A stretch of DNA of 64,000 nt. Origin: Streptomyces subrutilus (lineage in GTDB: Bacteria; Actinomycetota; Actinomycetes; Streptomycetales; Streptomycetaceae). Shown here one piece after another: positions 61,734 through 64,000 of the stretch. Each line of letters starts with the position of its first letter. Within the stretch, counting starts at the first letter, position 1. The stretch is taken from the NCBI RefSeq assembly GCF_008704535.1, contig NZ_CP023701.1, positions 5,808,001-5,872,000 on the forward strand, read 5' to 3'. The notes below the pieces were generated by a model. The model worked only from the letters and a program-made list of their open reading frames with translations. It was not told the DNA's origin and searched no databases. The translations under genes were made by a program, and so were the position numbers.

Positions 61734-61752
61734 AAACTACCGGCGCTAGTTT
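61734..61752. promoter_or_regulatory. Inverted repeat upstream of the aldehyde dehydrogenase
   Basis: AAACTA-N7-TAGTTT, exact arms, in the 99-nt gap between the citrate transporter and the aldehyde dehydrogenase genes, 57 nt before the start. Candidate operator; this AT-rich pair of arms stands out in the GC-rich context. Confidence 0.5.
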
Positions 61753-61808
61753 GTAGGGTGTCCGCCAGGTCAGGTCTACGCGCCGGTGCGTGCTCGGGAG
61801 GAAATGCC

Positions 61809-63221
61809 ATGAAGGCCCACGACGGGATGTACATCGGCGGGCAATGGCGGCCCGCCGCCGGCCGCGAGCGGATCGAGGTCCGCAACCCCGCCGACGAGCA
61901 GATACTCGCCGAGGTCCCGGCCGGTACCGCCGAGGACGTGGACGCGGCGGTGCGCGCGGCCCGGGCGGCCCTCCCGGGCTGGGCGGCCACCGCCCCGGCC
62001 GAGCGGGCCGCCCTGATCGGCGCCCTCCGCGACGTGCTGACCGCCCGCAAGAAGGAGATCGCCGAGACCGTCACCGCCGAACTCGGCTCCCCGCTGGGCT
62101 TCTCGGAGGCGGTCCACGTCGGCTCGCCCATCGCCGTGGCCTCCTCCTACGCCGAACTCGCCGCCTCGTACGCCTTCGAGGAGCGGATCGGCAACTCCAC
62201 CGTCCTCCTGGAACCGGTCGGCGTGGTCGGGGCCATCACGCCCTGGAACTATCCGCTGCACCAGGTCGTTGCCAAGGTGGCACCCGCTCTCGCCGCCGGC
62301 TGCACCCTCGTACTCAAGCCGGCCGAGGACACCCCGCTCACCGCACAGCTCTTCGCCGAAGCCGTGCACGAGGCGGGCATCCCGGCCGGAGTCTTCAACC
62401 TGGTGACCGGGACCGGCCCGGTCGCCGGGCAGGCCCTCGCCGCGCACGACGGGGTCGACCTCGTCTCCTTCACCGGCTCCACCGCGGTCGGACGGCAGAT
62501 CGGCGCCACGGCCGGCGCCGCCGTCAAGCGGGTCGCCCTCGAACTGGGCGGGAAATCGGCCAATGTCATCCTGCCCGGGGCCGATCTGCCCAAGGCCGTC
62601 GCGGCGGGCGTGGGCCACGTCATGAACAACAGCGGCCAGAGCTGCAACGCGCTCACCCGGATGCTCGTCCACCGGGACCAGTACGAGGAGGCGGTCTCGC
62701 TCGCGGCCGCCGCCGTCGCCAAGTACCCCACCGGCGACCCCCGCGAGCCGGGCACCCGCCTCGGCCCGGTCGTCAACGCCAAGCAGCACGAGCGCGTGCG
62801 CGGCTACATCGCCCAAGGCATCGAGGAGGGCGCCCGACTCGTCGCGGGCGGCCCCGACGCGCCCCACGCGCAGGGGTACTTCGTCGCTCCGACCGTGTTC
62901 GCCGACGTCACCCCCGAGATGACCATCGCCCAGGAGGAGATCTTCGGACCGGTCCTGTCGATCCTCTCCTACGAGGACGAGGAGGACGCCCTGCGCATCG
63001 CCAACGGGACGGTCTACGGCCTGGGCGGGGCGGTCTGGGCGGCGGACCAGGAGACGGCCGCGGCCTTCGCCCGCCGCATGGACACCGGCCAGGTGGACAT
63101 CAACGGCGGCCGCTTCAACGTGCGCGCGCCCTTCGGCGGCTACAAGCAGTCGGGCGTCGGGCGCGAGCTCGGCCCGCACGGCCTGAGCGAGTACCTCCAG
63201 ACCAAGTCCCTGCAGTTCTGA
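61809..63221 (+). CDS. NAD(P)-dependent aldehyde dehydrogenase
   Basis: 470 aa, ATG with GGGAGG upstream. Family-standard length and motifs: EPVGVVGAITPWNYPLHQVV (cofactor and oxyanion Asn), LKPAEDTPLTA, FTGSTAVGRQI, catalytic Glu in LELGGKSANVIL, catalytic Cys in NNSGQSCNALTRM, and EEIFGPVLSI. It oxidises an aldehyde to its acid. The alcohol dehydrogenase 17 nt downstream makes an alcohol-aldehyde-acid pathway likely. Substrate not readable. Confidence 0.93.
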   Translation: MKAHDGMYIGGQWRPAAGRERIEVRNPADEQILAEVPAGTAEDVDAAVRAARAALPGWAATAPAERAALIGALRDVLTARKKEIAETVTAELGSPLGFSEAVHVGSPIAVASSYAELAASYAFEERIGNSTVLLEPVGVVGAITPWNYPLHQVVAKVAPALAAGCTLVLKPAEDTPLTAQLFAEAVHEAGIPAGVFNLVTGTGPVAGQALAAHDGVDLVSFTGSTAVGRQIGATAGAAVKRVALELGGKSANVILPGADLPKAVAAGVGHVMNNSGQSCNALTRMLVHRDQYEEAVSLAAAAVAKYPTGDPREPGTRLGPVVNAKQHERVRGYIAQGIEEGARLVAGGPDAPHAQGYFVAPTVFADVTPEMTIAQEEIFGPVLSILSYEDEEDALRIANGTVYGLGGAVWAADQETAAAFARRMDTGQVDINGGRFNVRAPFGGYKQSGVGRELGPHGLSEYLQTKSLQF

Positions 63222-63238
63222 AGACGGAGACGACGACC

Positions 63239-64000
63239 ATGGTCCGCGCCGCCATCCTGCCCGCCGTCGGAGCCCCGCTGGAGATCCGGGACATCGTGCT
63301 GCCCGAGCCCGGCCCCGGCCAGGTCCGGGTACGGCTCACCGCCGCCGGGGTCTGCCACTCCGACCTCTCCCTCACCGACGGCACCATGCGCGTCCCCGTC
63401 CCGGCCGTCCTCGGCCACGAAGGGGCGGGCACGGTCCTGGCCGTCGGGGACGGAGTCACGCACGTCGCCCCCGGCGACGGCGTGGTGCTCAACTGGGCCC
63501 CGTCCTGCGGTGCGTGCCACCACTGCGGCATCGGCGAGGTCTGGCTCTGCGTCGAAGCGCTCCGCGGAGTCGGCGCCGTCCACGCGCACGACGCCCGGGG
63601 CAACGAGCTCCACCCGGGGCTGAACGTGGCCGCCTTCGCCGAGGAGACCGTCGTCGCGGCCCGCTGCGTACTGCCCGCGCCCACCGGAATCCCGCTCGCG
63701 GAAGCCGCCCTCCTCGGCTGCGCCGTGCTCACCGGCTACGGCGCCGTCCACCACAGCGCCCAGGTCCGCCCGGGGGAGTCCGTCGCCGTCTTCGGGGTCG
63801 GCGGCGTCGGCCTGGCCACGCTCCAGGCCGCCCGGATCGCCCAGGCGGGCCCGATCGTGGCCGTCGACGTGTCACCGGCCAAGGAGGAACTGGCCCGGGC
63901 CGCCGGCGCCACCGACTTCGTCCTCGCCTCCGACACCACCGCCAAGCAGGTCCGCGCGCTCACCGGCGGCCGGGGTGCGGACGTCGCCATCGAGTGCGTG
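63239..64000 (+). CDS. Zinc-dependent alcohol dehydrogenase (3' end beyond the window)
   Basis: 254 codons visible, ATG at 63239 with GGAG upstream, 17 nt after the aldehyde dehydrogenase stop, so one operon. Class III-like MDR enzyme: catalytic-zinc Cys in AAGVCHSDLS, GHEGAG (His-Glu), structural-zinc Cys cluster SCGACHHCGIGEVWLC, and nucleotide-binding GVGGVGLATLQAARI. VDVSPAKEELARAAGAT follows; Asp after the second strand suggests NAD+. The frame runs off the end at IECV. Confidence 0.92.
   Translation, partial: MVRAAILPAVGAPLEIRDIVLPEPGPGQVRVRLTAAGVCHSDLSLTDGTMRVPVPAVLGHEGAGTVLAVGDGVTHVAPGDGVVLNWAPSCGACHHCGIGEVWLCVEALRGVGAVHAHDARGNELHPGLNVAAFAEETVVAARCVLPAPTGIPLAEAALLGCAVLTGYGAVHHSAQVRPGESVAVFGVGGVGLATLQAARIAQAGPIVAVDVSPAKEELARAAGATDFVLASDTTAKQVRALTGGRGADVAIECV

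Overview
The window looks like a chromosomal stretch of a Streptomyces or very close relative. It is extremely GC-rich, GTG and TTG starts are frequent, and it carries an actinobacterial SepF-like division protein, a streptogrisin-type protease, a sortase-E-type LAxTG surface protein and many secreted hydrolases. From memory (not searched), the backbone gene order resembles the S. coelicolor SCO1750 to SCO1705 interval read in descending order: acyl-CoA dehydrogenase, SepF-like, DnaE2/ImuB, lipase, AA10 LPMO, SGNH esterase, ABC/TetR, hmgA, citrate transporter, ALDH/ADH.

Layout. 1-7.3 kb: tail of an Rpf-like/LysM muralytic protein, PAP2 phosphatase, PIG-V-like mannosyltransferase, DHA2 MFS transporter, glutaryl-CoA-type acyl-CoA dehydrogenase, SepF-like protein. 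7.6-10.8 kb: DUF5685 protein with a cysteine-rich tail, DUF1684 protein, streptogrisin B-like protease. 10.9-21.1 kb: the main accessory locus. A SLOG nucleotide-sensor gene on the plus strand converges on a six-gene minus-strand operon: FxsA precursor peptide ending in FNSAL, FxsB radical SAM/SPASM maturase, an AAC(3)-family acetyltransferase, the TIR protein FxsC, a 1337-aa MinD-like/TIR/NB-ARC/TPR receptor, and a SLATT membrane protein. This combines a ribosomally made, radical-SAM-modified peptide with immune-receptor-like signalling modules, and it is the best candidate in the window for an incompletely described biological system.

21.3-31.3 kb: alpha/beta hydrolase; AdhE behind a perfect Rex operator; a TetR regulator divergent from an NCS1 permease plus YtcJ-like amidohydrolase, with two operator-like palindromes between them; a GPR1/FUN34/YaaH transporter with a DUF3533 membrane protein. 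31.4-44.4 kb: translationally coupled DnaE2 and ImuB-like translesion proteins, a secreted lipase, a cell-wall-anchored LPMO, a Thg1-like protein, DUF402, GntR, AAA ATPase, SGNH esterase, an odd Ser/Thr kinase and a small basic protein. 44.5-52.1 kb: CaiB/BaiF CoA-transferase, DrrAB-like ABC exporter with divergent TetR, orphan Type ISP specificity-domain protein, a 53-aa repeat protein, and hmgA with its GntR regulator.

52.3-64 kb: a coupled beta-helix membrane protein and cupredoxin lipoprotein, followed by a polytopic membrane protein, an unrecognised export/copper-like module; a TetR followed by a molybdopterin oxidoreductase with a palindrome before it; a CitMHS citrate transporter; and an aldehyde/alcohol dehydrogenase pair, the last gene running off the window end. 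I saw no rRNA, tRNA, CRISPR array, transposase or prophage gene.
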